From NCBI RefSeq assembly GCF_000714815.1, contig NZ_JMIH01000023.1, forward strand, positions 186,001 through 250,000: 64,000 nucleotides of DNA. Direction: 5' to 3'. This DNA is from Anditalea andensis. GTDB taxonomy: Bacteria; Bacteroidota; Bacteroidia; Cytophagales; Cyclobacteriaceae. A program made the translations under genes and the position numbers. The notes under the pieces were generated by a model. The model did no database searches. It saw only the letters and a program-made list of their open reading frames with translations, and was not told the DNA's origin. Each line of letters begins with the position of its first letter. Within the stretch, counting starts at the first letter, position 1. Of the stretch, positions 61,786 to 64,000 are shown one piece after another.

Positions 61786-64000
61786 TTAAATTTCATTTCT
61801 TGCCTCTAAAATCGTTTCACTGCGCAGATAAACATCCTTCAGTGCTTCGAGTATTTCCGGGCTTGGTGCTTTCCACATTCCCCGTTTAGCTGCTTCCAGT
61901 AAGCGCTCAGTAACAGCATAAAGTGCCCAGGGATTGTTATGTTCAAAAAACTGCTGCATTCCTGGTTCCAGCGCATAGATTTCCGCTACTTTTTCATACA
62001 TCCAGTCTTCTGTTATATGTGCCGTAGCATCATATCCGAAAAGGTAATCCACGGTAGCCGTAAGCTCAAGGCCTCCTTTATAACCATGCCTTTTGATTCC
62101 TTCCAGCCATTTCGGATTCACCACCCTGGAGCGGAATACCCGGTTTACTTCCTCTTTCAGGTCTCTCACCACCGGACGCGAGGGGTCCTGCGAATCACCA
62201 AAGTAATTTTTAGGCTGCTGACCAGTCAGGCTACGGATAGTCGCAATCATGCCTCCATGGTATTGGAGATAATCATCACTATCAAAGATATCATGTTCAC
62301 GGTTATCTTGGTTATGCAGGGCCACTTCCACTACTGACAAGCGTTGGGCAAATTCGCTGCGGGCTTCTACCCCGGTGGCACTACCTGAATAAGCATATCC
62401 TCCCCAGTTGATGTAAGTTTGTGCAAAATCAGCATCAGAATGCCAATTTCTTTCTTGGATAAGTTGAAGAATACCTGCGCCATAACTCCCTGGAGGGGAT
62501 CCGAAAATACGGAAACCTGCCCGCTGCTCTGCCTCCTCTATGGGCATGTCTCCCTTTTCCAGCATTTCAGCCAGATCCTTTAAATAATGTTTTCGAACAT
62601 AATTATCCTCTATGGCTTCATCCAAAGAAAGTACCAGCTGAACCGCTTCATCCAAAAGCTCAATCAAATGAGGGAAAGCATCCCTGAAAAACCCGCTGAT
62701 ACGCGTCGTGACATCAATACGGGGCCTCCCCAGTTCCTGCAAGGGGATCACTTCTACCCTGACCACACGCCTACTCTCTGTCTGCCAGATGGGTCGGACT
62801 CCCAGTAAAGCCAAAATTTCTGCCACATCATCCCCATGCGTACGCATGGCACTGGTTCCCCATATACTGATGCCCACATTCTCCGGGTAAACACCTGTTT
62901 CTTTCAGATGACGCTCCAGTACCTCCCTGGCCAACTGCTGACCTACCTGCCAGGCAGCCTGGGAAGGCAAAGCCCTGGGATCAGCTGTAAAAAAATTACG
63001 GCCTGTAGGCAGTATATGGGCCATGCCACGGGTGGGTGCACCACTGGGGCCCGCAGGGACATATCCTCCTGATAAGCCATGCAGGATATGCGCAATCTCA
63101 TCATAAGTATACTCCAGATTGGGCAATACCCTGGTACACACAAATTCCAATACTTGTCTGATAGGTGTAAATTCTTCCTGAGTAGGTGCCATATTAAAAG
63201 TTTTCTCCAACACTTCCGGTACCGAGGCGAGCTGGTAATGAAAACGTTGGAGAAGCCGAAATAAATGGCTGCTCAGTTCATCAATGACTTCCAGTGCATC
63301 AGCTGCCGTGATTACAGGTCTTCCGGCTAATTTTTCGAATTGTGTGTCCGGCACAGTTATACGCTTCCCTTTATTAGAGAGTAGTGCTGATAATTCAACT
63401 CCGAAAAGGGAAGCAATAGATTCCTGAAGACTCGGAATATCAATATTGGCTAGCCTGGTAAGCGATTGTAACATGTCCGTAAGTGCTTCTCCTGTCGGCG
63501 CTTCTCCTAATACATGGAGTCCGTTCCGTATTTGGGCTGCTCCTAGTTCACATAAATACCCGTCGATATCCTCAATCAAATGGGCAATATCCTTACCGTC
63601 CATTTCAGCAAGGCTTACCGGCACACCTTCGGGAGTCATATCATCGTCCCAGTCATGCTTGTGATCACCATGGTCCCGCTGTAGCATGACTGCCAGGTCT
63701 TTATCTAAATTGGTCTGTTTGATCAAATCCCAGATCTGCCTCTGAAGCAAGGGAAGTTTCGTAGGATCCAAAGTTTCCACTTGGTAATACTCATCCACCA
63801 GCTGGATTAACTGAGCCAGCTCACCGTAACTGTCAGCAGAGGTCATAGGGGGTGTAAGGTGGTCCACTATTACAGCATGTGCACGGCGCTTGGCCTGAGC
63901 ACCTTCTCCGGGATCGTTAATGATAAAAGGATAGAAGAGTGGCAGATCTCCTAAAAAAGCATCTGGATAACAATCCTTTGATAGCCCTATCCCCTTCCCA
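61786..64000 (-). CDS. cobN: Cobaltochelatase subunit CobN, 5' end cut by window
   Basis: The frame is open to the right edge: residues before the internal Met at 63867 continue without stop ([20 protein letters not shown]), so at least 738 codons are present. Conserved CobN/BchH blocks: [67 protein letters not shown] and the C-terminal [19 protein letters not shown]. CobN is the large porphyrin-type chelatase subunit that inserts cobalt into hydrogenobyrinate diamide with ATPase partners. The ChlI/ChlD fusion just downstream is the obvious partner. Confidence 0.95.
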   Translation of the reverse strand, partial: GKGIGLSKDCYPDAFLGDLPLFYPFIINDPGEGAQAKRRAHAVIVDHLTPPMTSADSYGELAQLIQLVDEYYQVETLDPTKLPLLQRQIWDLIKQTNLDKDLAVMLQRDHGDHKHDWDDDMTPEGVPVSLAEMDGKDIAHLIEDIDGYLCELGAAQIRNGLHVLGEAPTGEALTDMLQSLTRLANIDIPSLQESIASLFGVELSALLSNKGKRITVPDTQFEKLAGRPVITAADALEVIDELSSHLFRLLQRFHYQLASVPEVLEKTFNMAPTQEEFTPIRQVLEFVCTRVLPNLEYTYDEIAHILHGLSGGYVPAGPSGAPTRGMAHILPTGRNFFTADPRALPSQAAWQVGQQLAREVLERHLKETGVYPENVGISIWGTSAMRTHGDDVAEILALLGVRPIWQTESRRVVRVEVIPLQELGRPRIDVTTRISGFFRDAFPHLIELLDEAVQLVLSLDEAIEDNYVRKHYLKDLAEMLEKGDMPIEEAEQRAGFRIFGSPPGSYGAGILQLIQERNWHSDADFAQTYINWGGYAYSGSATGVEARSEFAQRLSVVEVALHNQDNREHDIFDSDDYLQYHGGMIATIRSLTGQQPKNYFGDSQDPSRPVVRDLKEEVNRVFRSRVVNPKWLEGIKRHGYKGGLELTATVDYLFGYDATAHITEDWMYEKVAEIYALEPGMQQFFEHNNPWALYAVTERLLEAAKRGMWKAPSPEILEALKDVYLRSETILEARNEI

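Overview
The window looks like a chromosomal segment of a Bacteroidota bacterium, most likely from the Cytophagales. The sequence is AT-rich. Several genes carry the Bacteroidota -7 promoter box TAnnTTTG. Lineage-typical traits include DUF4834 and DUF4301 proteins, a two-lipoyl-domain SucB, NqrF, a CarB without the C-terminal regulatory domain, and an AccD whose zinc-finger cysteines are mostly lost. The genus cannot be fixed from sequence reading alone.

Region 1 (1-24.3 kb) is core metabolism, mostly on the minus strand. It holds a BadF/BadG-type sugar kinase (cut by the window edge), a small cytochrome-b5-like protein, a degenerate arginase-family protein, nqrF, accD and an MscS channel. 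Next come a CstA transporter with an overlapping lipoprotein metallopeptidase, a vanadium-haloperoxidase/PAP2 lipoprotein with an outer-membrane protein, DUF4834, carB, peptide deformylase, DUF4301, lpdA, sucB and sucA. The last three are the E3, E2 and E1 enzymes of 2-oxoglutarate dehydrogenase.

Region 2 (24,829-48,166) is an integrated mobile element of about 23.3 kb inserted in the 3' end of an initiator tRNA-Met gene. A 15-bp direct repeat of the tRNA 3' end marks both ends. The left end carries recombination and mobilization genes: tyrosine recombinase, a companion protein, an excisionase-like HTH protein, a RepA-like ATPase interrupted by one TGA, an oriT-like region, MobC, a relaxase and an overlapping membrane protein. 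The cargo looks like a defence island. It has an Mrr-nuclease/STAND ATPase, a hypothetical possibly HEPN-like protein, and two small membrane proteins. These are followed by a four-gene cluster (MmeI/DnmA-like DNA methyltransferase, Schlafen-AlbA/HATPase protein, SF2 helicase, GIY-YIG nuclease) and a three-gene cluster (DUF262, AAA ATPase, and a protein with a RelE-like C-terminus). The last two modules are the best candidates for undescribed systems.

Region 3 (48.2-54.4 kb) is accessory. It has a beta-barrel-like protein, a sigma-factor-like fragment, a HEPN-domain protein with three unknown genes, an XRE-type regulator with a strongly palindromic promoter, and another unknown gene.

Region 4 (54.4-64 kb) is a cobalamin biosynthesis locus. 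On the plus strand lie cobQ, a CobC/CobD-type aminotransferase, cbiB, a P-loop kinase-like protein and cobyrinate diamide synthase. Convergent on the minus strand are a fused ChlI/ChlD chelatase subunit and cobN (cut by the right edge), which together suggest a cobaltochelatase.
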